Below are positions 47,401-60,391 of a stretch of DNA of 64,000 nt, piece by piece; positions within the stretch are counted from its first letter, which is position 1, and every line of letters begins with the position of its first letter. This stretch comes from Galerina marginata (Eukaryota; Basidiomycota; Agaricomycetes; Agaricales; Galerinaceae): the NCBI GenBank assembly GCA_023014335.1, contig JAECYW010000013.1, positions 1-64,000 of the forward strand, written 5' to 3'. The position numbers and the translations under genes were made by a program. Under the pieces are notes generated by a model. The model saw only the letters and a list, made by a program, of their open reading frames with translations, searched no databases and had not been told where the DNA came from.

Positions 47401-47777
47401 TACAAGATCCAAGTGCAGCGTTCATTGGTAGACAAGGTTAGTTCAACATCCATGCTGTGTTTCTTCGGTTTAACAGGCATCTAGTTGGCCCAGCTGGAAA
47501 AAGAGGTCAAGGAACGGTCCAAGAAAGAAGCACAAAAAGAACAAAGCGAAGCAGAGGCACCCATAATTAACCCAGGCGGTTTCGGCAATCTTCTTCTCAC
47601 AAATGGGTAAGGGAATATTGTGATTCCTTTGTTGTCAATTTTATCTCACAATATTTCATGCAGGATTGTTGGCCAAGCTCCCCCTATGAATGGGATGATG
47701 CCTGTAAATATTTCCTCCTATTTGAAAAGGTTTTCGCTAACGACTTCCGACAGGCCATGACTGGATATGGTTATTAA
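41486..47777 (+). CDS. CHC1: Clathrin heavy chain
   Basis: This is the triskelion subunit of clathrin coats at the plasma membrane, trans-Golgi and endosomes. It starts [18 protein letters not shown] (ATG 41486) and ends GMMPAMTGYGY-TAA 47777, with about 20 short introns and about 1,680 residues, the usual length. The N-terminal beta-propeller is seen in [39 protein letters not shown] and [20 protein letters not shown]. The linker and CHCR leg repeats follow ([91 protein letters not shown]). The hub end is [20 protein letters not shown] with a Met/Gly-rich tail. Every exon is open and no lesion is seen. The intron 43173-43233 has a GC donor (AAG before GCAAGC). It converges on the DUF6534 gene, 143 bp away. 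Confidence 0.97.
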
Positions 47778-47920
47778 TTCGCTTCCGTCGTCATACTTGT
47801 ATAGGGTTGTATAATTTTTGCACTAATTGGATCACACTTTCAACTTGACACTTGTCACACATTGATACAAACACACTGTTTTTCTGCGTGATGACACTCG
47901 ATTCAAATCCAGTCACCTAT

Positions 47921-49291
47921 TTAACTTTCGAGGGGTCGGCCGTTCACGGCGTGCACCGATTCCTCGAAACTGTGATGAAACCGGATTGCAGAATGTACCG
48001 CTTGGGTTTCCGGAGCTAAAAGCTCGGAATTCAGCTTTGTATCCATTGCCATTGTTTCAATGCCCCTTCTTCCTCCTGTTATACTCAGCCGGCTATTCAG
48101 CAGGACCATCATTGAGTTGGAATATAACTTGCCCAGCACAGCGCAAGGGGCGAGGAAGAAACTACCGCGTTTATAATCAGCGAAGAACAGTGTGAGATCA
48201 ATAACGGCAACCGCAGCTGAAAGGAAGTCAACTCAAGCATGGAAAGAGGGATATATAAATGAACCTGTCAGACATCCAGTTCCGATGACAAGTTGTATAA
48301 CTTTCGAAAGTGCTGCCTGGGTGGATTTGAGGCCGGGCTCCAGTTTCGATAACTGAAATGGAAAGGCATGAGTTGGCAATGATTAGTTGTATTGGACGGC
48401 TACTGACAAAATGGAACATATATATAGCAATGAGAACATCACATAGAGCGCACGCACCATCCCAGACCTAGGAGGACTTGATTAGTGGCCCTAGAAGCAG
48501 TAGTAAGAAAGTATATCTACTCCGTGTCCAACAAGTTGCAATGGAGTCGTAAGCTCGAGGAAACTGCCAGCTTGACAGGAGAGGACGCCGTCAATGAGTG
48601 CGCCTGCGCATTGCATAATGGACAACTTCAAACAAAGCTTCAGATCTGTTTCTCCCGTAAGTAAGCAAAGACAACATACAACGACAATCACGCTGGCCAC
48701 AAATTTTGACTTGGCCAGCACCATGATGCGATAAGCGTAGAAGAACTGAACGACGGATGCCACTATAACGATATAATGTTGGTTACTGCAATCTTCGTTT
48801 ATCATAGATTATAACTTACCGAACCCACCCAGGATAGGCATAGTGAACCACGAATGGTTTACGTTGGTGAGCTCCGACACATTCGCGAATCCGATCGCAA
48901 ACGTAAGGAACATATCTCGTCCAATTAACATGGACTGAAGAGTCTCGATTACAAAGAGACCATAAACCAGTAGCTTGCTATGAATGCGATCTTTCGGAAA
49001 AGCCATATAATATAAATCTATAACAATTATCGTTCAAACAACTGATGTGGGTACGAGACACTCACAAACTTGCACAGAGAGCGCCCCGTACAACGTCCAA
49101 CTAAGCATGTATCCCAAGAGCTGTGTGAAATCCCGGTTCATTTTTTCGAACATAAAAATGCCATTTCAATTGTAGGATTTCATACCAATGGACCTGCACT
49201 GATCAATGGTAAGGAGAGTTGAAAACAACAAGTTAACGAATGCAACTGCGTACGTAGATGGTACTTTTTCCAGCGGCAGTATTGGCAACAT
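47921..49291 (-). CDS. DUF6534 multi-span membrane protein
   Basis: Exons join from ATG 49291 (MLPILPLEKVPSTAGPL) to TAA 47923-47921. Landmarks of the DUF6534 family of Agaricomycetes are LLGYMLSWTLYGALSVQVY, YMAFPKDRIHSKLLVYGLF, VIETLQSMLIGRDMF, VNHSWFTMPILGGF, QFFYAYRIMVLAKSKFVASV, FLSKLEPGLKST, VIQLVIGTGCLTAAV and LGKLYSNSMMVLLNSRLS. Seven hydrophobic segments are expected, with a soluble C-terminal tail of about 55 residues. The family is common in mushrooms; its function is not established to my knowledge. A methionine at 49141 also opens a frame but would lose the first membrane span, so I chose the upstream start. The gene looks intact. Confidence 0.78.
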
Positions 49292-50158
49292 ATGGAAATG
49301 GGGATTCTTGAGACAGGGATGTACACTCGTTCTGAAGAACCTTTTAACTTGAGTGTGTATTGTTTGGCAACAACGTAAATACTAGTGTTGACATCAGAAA
49401 TGAAACCATCAGCGCTAGTCCAGAAACAAAGACTTCAAATAACGTACTGTCCAGATTATGTGTCCACATTGGTGGCTACACAGTCAAGTCGGTCAAAGCG
49501 CTCGACTACGTTGACCCCAAGACCAGGAAGCTGGAGTCGATTTCCAGTAAACTCAACTGGGGCTGCCACTGCGGTTCGGAAATATGTAAACTTTGGTTTC
49601 ATAAACCAATCAAGAAACACATGTAACAGTCTGGGTACTGCAACCCACAGGCATTCGAGTTGATGCAGTTAGGCCGATAGAATCATAACATCTATGAACC
49701 AATCCCATTTTAGATAGGTTGAACAATGCGACCCATGATAGCACGCACCTTAATGACTGAGTATCCAAAACCGACGATTTTCATTCTCGCGCCACAATCT
49801 TTGGTGGCAGGATATCCTTGACAATCGCACTTCCGTGAATGTGATCGAATCAATGTATACAGGTCAAAAATACATGGTATGTGTGGTATCATTGGAGGAA
49901 TGATTGAGTCTATGACTTGAAGCATGGGGCAGTAAAGTAATGTGCAATGGATCCTGGACGATGTGCACACCTATCGCAGCCCCTATAAATCGGCGTAGGC
50001 CGGGGTACACCTCAAAAACGGAGTGGAAGGGCGGGGAGGGCGAGGGGAGTTACGAGACAGTCCTTCGCTATTAGGCGACTGTCATGGGTCCAGAAAATCC
50101 GAAAAAAAAATGGCAAGGCACCCGGCCTACCCCCCTGCCCCGACCTGTCCCGCCACCT
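49292..50158. other. Intergenic region between the DUF6534 and Rho3 genes
   Basis: No gene supported. It holds the DUF6534 promoter side and the 3' flank of Rho3. A G-rich tract near 50010-50045 (GGGCGGGGAGGGCGAGGGGA) is the only notable compositional feature. Confidence 0.35.
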
Positions 50159-51261
50159 CTACATTACCACGCAACCTCCGTCACCTGGCCCTTTCGTCCG
50201 TGTGCTTAGCGATGCCCGAGCTGCTTCATAAAACACCTCTGTTACTCCGCGATTGTGCTTCGAGCTGCATTCTAAAACAGGACTGAGTAAGAAAGAAGGA
50301 ATAGACGGTCCGCAAACAAATTACTTACCGAGATAACGAGAGGCCCTTATTCGCCTGGCAACGGCGAGCCCTTCTTCATACTGCACTGTATGTGTTCCAT
50401 AACGTTTCAGTCTTTCTTTCACTGTCAGGTCGTCTCTAAGATCGCATTTCAGAGCTGTCGGGAAGGGAATGAATAAACGGTCGTGCTAAAACATGGCAGA
50501 CGAACCGACAAGAACCAGCTATTGAATTGTCAGAAAGGCCAGGGAAGAGACGGCATATCGAACACACCTTTACTCCAGGACAATACTCCAGTATTTCATC
50601 AAGCCACTAAATCGCAATCAGACAAGACCGCGACAATAGGAAGTACAGGTGCTTACCTTGGTTTCGACATTTTCTAGAGATACTGGGTTATCCACGGAAA
50701 AGCAAATCATGACGACATGGGTTTCTGCGTAGGATAGTGACCTTAGCCGATCAAATTCTTCTTGGCCTGAACATAATGAAGATATTCAAAAGTAGGTTTC
50801 AGCAAAAGAAGAAAAAACATCATTCCTTGACAGTCAGAGTTATAGCACACATGAAAATTGAAGACATGCTACACACCAGCTGTATCCCATAGACTCAGTT
50901 CCACCTGTTGCTCGTCGACATAGATATCATGTACGTAATTCTCGAAAACCGTCGGTTCACTGAAACGGAAGGATTCAAGTAGCTTTCGGTACAGAATTTG
51001 AAAAACGTACTAGACTTGGGTAAAGAAACCCCTTGTAAAGACGTTTAGCAGGGACGTTTTCCCTATAAGTGAGATAGATCAGCGAGAAGCAAAAGGCTTG
51101 ACATTCCACGGCCGGCGGGACGAGAACGCACCACATGCTCCATCGCCACAGACCACGACCTTGATGAATATCTTAGCGCCTCATCCACCCAAGCAAGTTT
51201 GAGCCAAAACGACATGCCTACCTTTCTCTGTATCTATGACACCATTAGAACTTTGCAGCAT
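50159..51261 (-). CDS. RHO3: Rho-family GTPase, Rho3-like
   Basis: This is a small GTPase that in yeasts directs polarised exocytosis and actin. Exons join to about 200 residues ending CVVM-TAG (50161-50159), a CaaX box whose final Met predicts farnesylation. Nucleotide-binding motifs are all present: P-loop GDGACGKTS, switch [21 protein letters not shown], switch [28 protein letters not shown] (in place of the TKxD motif) and ECSSKH. The Rho-specific insert region reads [20 protein letters not shown]. The match is closest to Rho3 ([30 protein letters not shown]). The first exon is short and less certain: I use ATG 51261-51259 ([14 protein letters not shown]) joined over a 42-nt intron to [13 protein letters not shown]. 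Confidence 0.88.
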
Positions 51262-51730
51262 TTCCCAAAGGGTTGAATGTTGGACGTACTGGTCTACCAC
51301 GACCGAAAGAAGCTCCCTTGCTTGAAGTACCGCATAAAGACATAGGTCTTATTCAGAGAGTGTGTGTGTGCGTAGCCTAAGGAGGTTATGAGGGAAAAGA
51401 GAATGGGAGTTATGAGGGAAATGAAGCAGTCGGAGGCAAGTGTAGAACATTACATACTATTTCCATTTTCGGGAACCAGGAGTCTATCATGTGATGCCGG
51501 GATGGCGGCCCGCCCATGGAGTAGCACTGCCACTCGATGGTTATGCACCGGTTATGACTTTCTTTCTCATCCCTCATTCCGATTCACTCGCTTCCGACGA
51601 TACCTGGAACTCGGCGAGAATATAAATATATCATACAAAGCAAGACAAAGATATCGGAAACAAAACGAGAAATACACGACAAACGTTTACTCTCTGGTCT
51701 CACCAGATCCACAAAGAACCAAGACCCTTC
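51262..51730. other. Spacer between Rho3 and the transcription factor
   Basis: No gene seen. A short GTGTGTGTGCG run near 51360 is the only simple repeat. It should contain the Rho3 promoter and the 3' flank of the transcription factor gene. Confidence 0.35.
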
Positions 51731-54700
51731 TCACTGCATAGCCATCGTAGTCACAAAGTCAAGCCATGTTGACTGCATATTACTCTCTGGCGATCCAGAT
51801 GCTCTGCGTTGTTGTTGACCAGATGCAGTGTTTGTATCTACCATGAGGGTCGGTTCTTGGCTGAAGATGCTGCCATTGGGATAAGCTGCGGATGCAAGCC
51901 CATAGTCGTATACAGGGAAGTATTGCGGGAAATTCGACTCGTTCTGACTCCCTGATGTATCCATTGCGGGCGATGCTTGTTGCTGCGATGCGCCTGTATT
52001 TTGCTGTGGGTGCATAATGTTTTGCATTCCCTGCTGTCCCAAGTAGGAGGGAGCTTCAGATTGGAATGACGATGGCAGCGTCGACATCCCGTATATCGAC
52101 ACAGGAGAAAGGTCTGAGTCCGAGAAGGATTGATTATTCATTGATGCCGAATTGTTTGAGAACGAGCCATGGTTTGACCCCAACTGTTGTTGATGGTCTG
52201 AATACATGTGCTGCTGTTGGTTCCCTTGAACTTTGAAAGAATCCAAGTACTCGCGGACGCTTGGCGGCAGTTGGTTGTGTGATCCTGGTGATAGTGGGAG
52301 GGGGACAATTGGATTTTGCGAAATTGGCGACCTCTCCATGAGTATGGGAGACGACGGCTCTTTCTTGGACACAAGGCGAGTTTTTCCACCCAGAACGGAT
52401 AATTCGTCATCATCAGCGTCAGGGGTGGTCGGACCGGTGGACGGGTTAAATCTGGTCAATGGAGATCCTTTCCCTCTTCGGAATTCTTCGAGACTGAAGT
52501 GAGCCTTTTCTTGTAGATGAAGCATGATGTTCTGGTCCAACAAGTTGAGAAGGTTGAAATATATGAATACCGAGGAACATACCAGGACTTTATCGGCTCT
52601 AAACCCGCGAGCAGCTTTCGAGAAAAGCTCGCAAGCTGAATCCAGCTGCACTAGAGCTGAAGGCGCCAAGCTCATCGAAGGGCATCTTGTGACAATGGAG
52701 CCGAGTACAATCTAGTAAAGGACTATCGGTATAATTTCTTGGAAACGGATGAAACAACATACAGAACAAGAAAACATGTGTGTCCACAAGAACCACATTC
52801 GTTCGCAAGGCTCCTTCAGCTGAGTGTACAAGTTCCTCATCATCGCGACGAGCGAGCCTGCACTTCGGTAAGCAGCAATGACAGAGGTACCGTAAGGACT
52901 CCCTAAAGGGTCTTTAGGGTGATCACTAATTGCGCGGGCAAAGAAGCTTCTGTGTAAATAAAGCAGGTCTACGGCAATGAAAGGAGTTGCCGTTAGTAAA
53001 TTTACCGGCTGACCACAATTATGTCTGACTTACTCATCTCACGAATCGCTAGAACGATGTGGCGTTGTAAGGTGAGCATAATGGTATCCGGGTATCCGCC
53101 CTGACGAGGTTGAGAATTACTACCGAATCCGGCGACTTGGAGAATCGGGGGCACAGGGAAGGCGCGTAGTTTCCTGTCAAGCTGAAGTACTGTGGCATAA
53201 GTGGGCATTTTCGCGCCAAAGGCTTGATCATGCAGAAGGGTCATGCATTCAGCGGAGAAGCTATGTTTCCATGCATGGACTAGAAAAATGTCAGCGTAAA
53301 GTAGTTCAAAATCGACATCTATACTTACAGCTATGCTCGTCGGAGTTATCACCCAAATGAGGCATTTTGCAATCGAAATGAGGAGGGAAGAAGGATGTAG
53401 GACGCCCGAATGTCAAACATTGCCATGAATCGTATGTGAATAACTCCCAAAATAATTCTCGGCGCCGTATCGTTTCGACAGGATCAACCTTCCATTTTCC
53501 GCTGTCTCGGTCTGTATATGTAGCGTGATCGTCAATTTCATGTCGTCTTGAAGGGTAATTGAGAGGAACTTACGAAGTCCAATCTATGGGGGTGGCCATA
53601 AACATGTAAGTAACGGGGTTTGATCAAGTCAAAAAATAACCTACACTTTGTGCCACTTTGACTGCAAGCCCCATCGTGGCCCATCGCGCACTAGAGTTAG
53701 TCCCATGACGATCCGCCATGAAAAGGTAGTAGGTCATTAGGTACTGCACAGTAATGATCATTCAATTAGGCGGCCGTTAACAATAAATGCTGAGAGCCTT
53801 ACCAAGGCCTGAACGGCATTTATAGTAGGGTTGTCGAAGAAAGAATGGTGGAACAGTGCCGCTCTCGCCAACTGATTATATTTCTCGGCGTCGAGATTAT
53901 AGGAAGGCAGTGCTGGGTTCATGAGCGACCCAATGGCAAGTATCATAAACATGAGGGAGAGACGATGCGCCATGAGGGGGTCATCAGGGATCGGACCGAC
54001 ATTCTGATTATAAAATTGAGCGTAGACTTCGCTGTCAAACGATTCCACATTTATAGGGTTATACCTGTTCCAGAAACCAGTTAAATGATAGCACAGATAC
54101 GGAGAAGAAGTAGCTTACATCCACGCTGCGTGCGTGAAATATATAGATCGTAATTCCAGCGCGATCTCAGACGGAGGTAGATACCAATAGAGCGTCTGTA
54201 GGCCGACGTTCGCATTGTGGGACAAAGTCGAAATTGGGAATGAAGCAGCCCGAGTTAAGATTTCTGGTGGTAAAACATTTTGCAAGTTAAGCAGATGCTC
54301 ATCCTGCTCGACCTCCTCAGGAAGTTCATTCTATAAATAGGTCAGGTTGCTCATTGCGGACAGATTAGCACATTGACTCGCCTGAAGAAAGTACTACGAG
54401 TCAGATTTAGTCAGTAAACGGAACAAAGCAGACGAAGAGAGAATCTTACATATGAATTTGCTATATGGCCATAATATTTCGTTTTTCCAGATAGATCGAT
54501 GGACAACGATCCGAAGGCGTCCACGACGTCTGGGTTGCTTTCTTCTTCTTTGATAGTTACCGATGATGTTTTGGTGTTATTGACATCCCGTTGCAACGGG
54601 GCTTTAATTTTGAGAAGTTCTTCTGCAAGAAGAGGATGCGGTTCCGACGATAAATGAGTATGCGATGCTCGCAAGGCGTCCTCTAATTCCCGAACACGAT

Positions 54701-55151
54701 TGGCTAGTTCTGATATCTTTTCATGCAATTCTTGAGTGGATGCCAGGACAAATCTGATTTTTATTTCTGTCAGAGGTGGAAAGAAAAGGCATAAAAAACG
54801 CGCGATACTCACCGATTCCCTTGTCCAGTCGTCAGGGACCCCTAAGTTCATATAAACACTTAGAATAAGCCTGGCAGAAGGAACGAGACCCACGTCAGGA
54901 CAGATAGCACCGCAGCCTCGCTTTACGCACGAGCTACAAGGAATCGCTCGATCGCATCTTAGCTTCAACCTATAGTTGAAAAACAAGTCAGTATGCGCCA
55001 ACAGCCTGAGCTTTGAAAACCTGGGGAAGTTCGGGTACCTTCGGCATTCTGCACAACTGAGACGAGTGGCGCCTTTTCTTCGCTTCTTCGTAGGACTGTC
55101 CGAGCCCCCTGAATTGTCCATTCGTCTCTCGTATGGCGGAGAGGAGGGCAT
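51731..55151 (-). CDS. Zn(II)2Cys6 fungal transcription factor
   Basis: Start MPSSPPYERRMDNSGG at ATG 55151; stop TGA 51733-51731. The binuclear zinc cluster is split by an intron: CAECRR, then LKLRCDRAIPCSSCVKRGC, and GAICPDG (CX2CX6CX5CX2CX8C). A linker and short coiled coil follow (ELHEKISELANRVRELEDAL). The middle homology region of the Fungal_trans family is seen in LRSIYFTHAAWMYNPI, HRLSLMFMILAIGSLMNP, QALYLMTYYLFMADRHG, GLAVKVAQSIGLHRD, RRRELFWELFTYDSWQCLTF and GRPTSFFPPHFDCKMP. The C-terminus is Ser/Gln/Pro-rich, a likely activation domain, ending WLDFVTTMAMQ. Total is about 800 residues. A 12-nt microexon (YFLQ, 54393-54382) is followed by an intron with a GC donor (GCGAGT, 54381-54331). 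The regulon is unknown. Confidence 0.85.
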
Positions 55152-57671
55152 ACGAGTGTTTGTAGTGGTTAGATGATGGGAGAAGAAGAGAGCGGCTCTG
55201 GACAAGTTAAGATAGCCCTTGGCCCGATTTCTAATAAGATAACCGCATCGGCACAGGGACGGAGATGGCCGATCTGATCACCCCCGATTTACTTCCGTGC
55301 ACGCTAGTGGCTGTGTTCACACCCTGCAAGGCTCTCTCCTTCTCCGTGCTCCGTAGTACTCATCCCAGGACTCGCTTAATAACATACATAACATAACAAT
55401 GCTAACCTACGTGTTTTTATCAATTAAAAACTCTCCATTTACATTCGAAAATGTAGACCTGATGTTCCTTTTTTGCTCCACACTGCCTCGATTCTATTTA
55501 AGGGTTCGCATTCCTCATAAACCAATCAGTCGTGATGGCCGTGCCCTGTGAGACTGCCCGGTGGAGCAACTACCCCAATACACGCCCGAACTTCTTAAAT
55601 CTGTATTCGTCACCCAGTTTTAATAGTTACAGGCATGATTTCGAGCATTACTCTGCTTAAAACTAATCTGCGACAAGTACGCTCGTTCATGTCGGCGGGT
55701 GGCTAACGTATATATCTCGTACTTCCCACAGTAGACGTACGTCCATGTCGTATCTTCTAGCAAACAATAATTCGTCGATGTTCAGTTGCAGCCCCTCCGT
55801 AACCTCCGGATGCAACATATACATCAATCCCGATAAGCGTCACCAGATATCCGAGTCTAGATGATGACAGACCTGCAGGCACCAAAAATACTGTCGAACT
55901 AAGATAATTGTGTTCTCTTTCTTGATGCCGATCCCTCATGTGCAGTCTTGAGAAGAGCCTGCGGTTGAGCGAAGCTGAAAGTCTAAACAGATGTGACGAT
56001 GTCTCATGAAAGAAATTATCAGGTCGAGATATTTTGAATGTGACCAAACAGTTTATCTATTTCAGTCAGCTTCCGTTTTGCAATGGGAAAGATGCAGCGA
56101 AATAACGACAGTCATGCGATTCAATGTCCTGTCGAGTTATCCGATGCCTTCATCCTCCTTTGTGACATTATTTGAGTTTTATTTTGACCCAGAGTTCTCC
56201 CAAGGCTTAGGCCTCTATTTTCGTCGGTATTCGTTCACACACACCACTCGACTCGTCCGCATCCCGGACCCGAAATGAAGCTGTGTGACTTCTGAATATT
56301 TGATCTGTTCGGATACCTATACTGCATCGACCTGCACACAATCCAGGTAGTTGCCTTTCTTGCTGCTTTTTGAGATATGCTAGTCAATTCACGCACTCGC
56401 GGCAGTACAATAATACGCGAGCTCGTGTCTTGACCCAATAGCATGGCCCGTGTCAATGAAGGTTGGCACCGATTAACTGCCGCAAGCTCTCCCGACCTCC
56501 ACAATCCAAATGCTGCTATTTCGGAGCACGGCACGTTGTTCCGGCTCATTTTTTTAGCCTGACGTTTCTCGAAAGCCGGAAGTACAAAGGCTTACTTATA
56601 TGTAGTGATCTAGACCGCGATGGGCTCATGAAACATTGATAAATCGATATCAGGAGAGTTTGAGCTATGTCGGCCGACATTCGTGGCCTGAGAGTTGACA
56701 GAGAATACTCAGTATGATCAACACGCGGTTGGGCTATGACCAACAGGAAATTTCCCGGAGCTTGGGCGATATCTCAGTCCAATCACGCGGTCCCGGGACT
56801 TCATTATCCACCTTCCTTGTTCAGGATCCGGCGGAGCATAGATGCTGAATTGAACACGAAACGTCAAATTCTAGTCTGGCTTCGAAGTATAAATCGGGAT
56901 TGAGAATAATTACTGTTTTTACGAGCAGTCAGATAAGATTTTTTCGATATATCGTCATCTCAGAAGACCTGTTGCCCATCATATCACTTTCGATTTAAGG
57001 ACCTTCATGCACATCATAGCCAGCGTATAGCTATTGCTGAGTTCAGAAAGCTCACATAATCATTTATGGAGGGATTATAACGGTCTTGAGGATCCATAAA
57101 TGTCATATTCTGCCATATCCCACCACGGAATCAAAATCGGGGGAGCCGATTTCGATCTCGCAGAGATGGCGCTCCCGGATAGTAAAGTGAGCCACGTTTT
57201 CCGATCGCAGGGATTGCTTACCTCTTCGGGAATATTTCTTGCCATTTTCAGAAGGCGCCATTTCAAATATTGGTCAGGGTGGTGATTTTTAATTAAATTC
57301 AATTACCAGGATACAACACCCCTTGCATATCGATGACAAGCCTTGGATGGCGCTTGGTAGAAGGGTCAGGGCCTGTAGTTTAGAGAGTATAGGTTATTTG
57401 GAATGGATATTAGTGCAAGGTTCAATCAGATCGCCACCGAAAGTTATGGGTAAAGGGTGTATTAATTATTACATAGCCATTGAAGCAAAGGAAAGCTATG
57501 CCTGGCGGAAGGTATGTAACAATGTAGAGAGTTACTATAATTTCGTCGCGTTCATGATGGGTGTCAAAGAAAGAGAGAAAGTATGAATGGTTAATCCATC
57601 CCGTGTAGTAGTAATTGCTTATCATGCATATATCATGTCGGCGTCCAGTCTGAAAAAAAAGGCCGATAATC
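55152..57671. other. 2.5-kb intergenic region without a supportable gene
   Basis: This lies upstream of the transcription factor and downstream of the coiled-coil gene. Open frames on both strands are short, unspliced and unlike known proteins. No inverted or tandem repeat stands out. A long upstream region is common for fungal regulators, but nothing in the sequence proves that role. Confidence 0.3.
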
Positions 57672-59582
57672 CTATCGCAGTCCATCCAAGTCCACAGCAG
57701 ACACTGACACCCTTACCGGTGTCCCGTCCAAATTCGTTACTTCATGCACCACCATGTCCTCTCCCCCCAGCCCCGTCGCTTTCACAAACCCCGCCGTGCC
57801 CAGCCCATTGATATCGCTGCCCGGGCTGATGGGCTCCGCCACGCTCGACGCATCCGAATAGCTATACACCGAGTCCCGCTGGGACGACGTTCGCAGCACT
57901 CCGGCGTTCGTCTGCAGCGGGGGCATCTGCTGCGCGGGCTGGCTCTGCTCCCGCGAATGACTCGAGGAGATGCTGGAGCGAGAGCTGAAGAACCCACCTA
58001 GTTTGCGAGAGAGCGGCGCGGCTCCGATCATCGGGCTCGCTGATGCGGGCGGAGGGGGCATCGAGGACGGTGCGATGATAGGCGACGGTGCGACAGATGC
58101 GGAATGTGGTACAGCCCCTCCAGTGCTTGATTTGGGAGCCGAGTCCATGTTGTTACCCCAGAGCTTGAACCCCCACCCGCTTCCTGTCCGTTTTGATTCC
58201 GCAAACTCTTCCGCTCCTGTTGTCATCATCGGCGGGGGAGGAAGCTTGACAGCTGCTGTATTCTCGCCTGCGCCAATGTTGTTATCCGCAATGAACTCCC
58301 TCAAGGCGGTGACACAAGTTTCGGAGGCTTCCTTGGCCTCCTTAGCTTCTATCAACTCATGTTGTGCAGTCTCTAACTTGTCCTTGATCGTTTGCAGTTC
58401 CTTGCGCATGGCGTCGAGTTCTCCCTGACTAGGTGCAATTGAACTATCTGCAGAAGCAGCCGACAGCAAACCATCTCCCTCTGGAGGTGATTGTCGTCCA
58501 AACAAACCCGAGAACCGACGAGAGCTACTTGGTGCGCCGGAGAGCGTTGCTTCTGTCGCTGCGATGTTGAATGCGTGGACGTTGGGGCTCGGGGTGAGTT
58601 CGGGGCTCGAGAAAGCGGCCAAGCTCGTGTCGGAAACGGAGGAGACACGCTTGTGTCCAGGTCTTCCTGCCTGCATGGATCCAGTCAACGGGACGAACGA
58701 TGCTCGCTTTGACGACGGCGGGCTGGCAAAGGCGGATAGTGACATCGAAGAAGCTCGCGACACGTCGATGGGAGCCATGCTTTGGCGTCTGTTTTCAGTC
58801 TGAAGGCGCATGAGACCACGCCTAGAAACAAAAATAACGACCGATCAATCAGCTCAATCCAAAAAAATATCTCAAGACAAGAAAACCGACCTGCTCTCTT
58901 CTACCTTTGCCCTAAGCAATACGATCTGCTCTTCGTCCTCTTTCATCTTCTTCCTCGCAGCCGTGAGCTCTTCGCCCGCCTCCGTCGCATTGTCCGTCAT
59001 TGCCTGCAGCGCATCCTGCGTCTCCGCGTCCCGCTGGTTCGCTTGCGCGAGCATTTTCACCAAGTCATCTCTCTCGCGCGTCATGTCTGCCAAAGACTGC
59101 CGCAGCTGAGTCACTATATGCGCTAGAATCTCTGGGTCCGGTGCTAATTCGTTCACGCCACTTCCATGGCCTTTCCCCTGGCTCAGGCTTTCCCGCCGTG
59201 GGGGCAGGCGGGGCTGCGGATGAGTAGGATGCTGGGTATTATTTTCGGAGTGTGTTAAAGTGTCGTGCGCAGGTGTGGTAGGTGGGCTCTCCATATTTGC
59301 GAGCTCTCTTTCGAGCTCGAGGCTCAGATCAATCGAAAAGCGGCCCTTGCCAAGCTGCGCGCGCCGTTCTCTCTCTGTGTTTCCCCCGTCCACGTCTGCA
59401 GAAAGCGGCGCCTCGAACTCGACGCGGTGGGTGTTCTCGAGGTGCTCGCTGAAGGTGGGTGTCGGGCTCGGGCTGCCGTGGCGGGTGTGGCTCGTCGACG
59501 GCGCAGTGGGCGAGTGGAATTGGGAGTGGGATGAGGAAGAGCTGCTGGAGGCTGTTACTACGATCGGCACAACGGGTGGCAT
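57672..59582 (-). CDS. Ser-rich coiled-coil protein, function unknown
   Basis: Two exons, 59582-58891 and 58821-57672, join over a 69-nt intron to give 613 residues from MPPVVPIVVTASS to AVDLDGLR. The N-terminal 130 residues are Ser/Pro/His-rich with FSIDLSLELERELANME. A first coiled coil at about 150-235 reads LRQSLADMTRERDDLVKMLA and continues as EELTAARKKMKEDEEQI. A Ser-rich segment follows, with repeated SPP or SSP and FSGLFGRQSPPEGDGL. A second coiled coil reads MRKELQTIKDKLETAQHELI. After it come GSGWGFKLWG and RKLGGFFSSRSSISSS patches. The C-terminus is a small hydrophilic domain. Proteins of this layout are widespread in Agaricomycetes; I know no function. It could be a scaffold of the cell cortex, but that is a guess. 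Confidence 0.75.
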
Positions 59583-60391
59583 CGCGATTATTTATTTTGA
59601 GCAAGTTTCAGATCACGGCTAGAGGTCCAAAAATGCCACGTCAGGGCGTTTTTGCTTGCGAGATGGCTGTTGCCTGTCTGTTACTCGTGAAATTCGGGGA
59701 GCTTGAGAGACACCCGATGAGGATGAGGCTGAGGCTGACAGGATCCTTGAAACGCACGAAGCGGTTCAGGATACGGGCGGATGTTGCTATCCAAAACGAT
59801 GTTCCGCGGGGTGTAAATATCTCGCAAGGCGGGTTGCAAGTTGGGTGTTGAGCAGAGATATTCCGGGCGAGAGAGACCACCATGAATGCCGTATCTTGGA
59901 AACTGATATACAGGTCACGTGGTGAAATTGCTGTCGTACGCGGGGTAAATTTACAGCTGAGTATGTACCTGGACACGGAAATCCTCAACGATGGTCATTT
60001 TGACACTGGTACTATGTACAGACCTACAACTGCAATGCAAAACAATCGAGACTCGAACCGAAAAAAAAAGGAATGCCTGAGGAAGAAAGAAGACCCTACA
60101 ACTACCAGAGTGAGTCCAGGGGTCAGGTATACAAGTCTCTATTCTGCGTAGCAAATGCACTGTACGGACCCATCATTTACAGTCCTTCTTCTCCTTTTGT
60201 TTTGCTTCGTTCTTGAACTTTTCTTCAACCACCATCCATCATACGACAGATCCCGGAAAATATAGCACATCAAGCCCATTTATACATTCTTTTATTCATC
60301 TTTTGTTCACGTTCGTCTTTGTTCTTTTTTTCTCCTGCCTGATGGAAAGAATCAGTCAAACGCCCAACTAGATTCGAATTCAAACTCACCT
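59583..60391. other. Spacer between two minus-strand genes
   Basis: No gene supported. It contains the 3' flank of the CCCH/Smr gene and the promoter of the coiled-coil gene. T-rich runs near 60300-60340 could be part of the 3' end signals of the CCCH/Smr gene. Confidence 0.35.

Noticed and set aside
58490..59620. Several plus-strand ORFs over 70 codons
   Set aside because: They are shadows of the GC-rich, Ser-rich coiled-coil gene on the minus strand.
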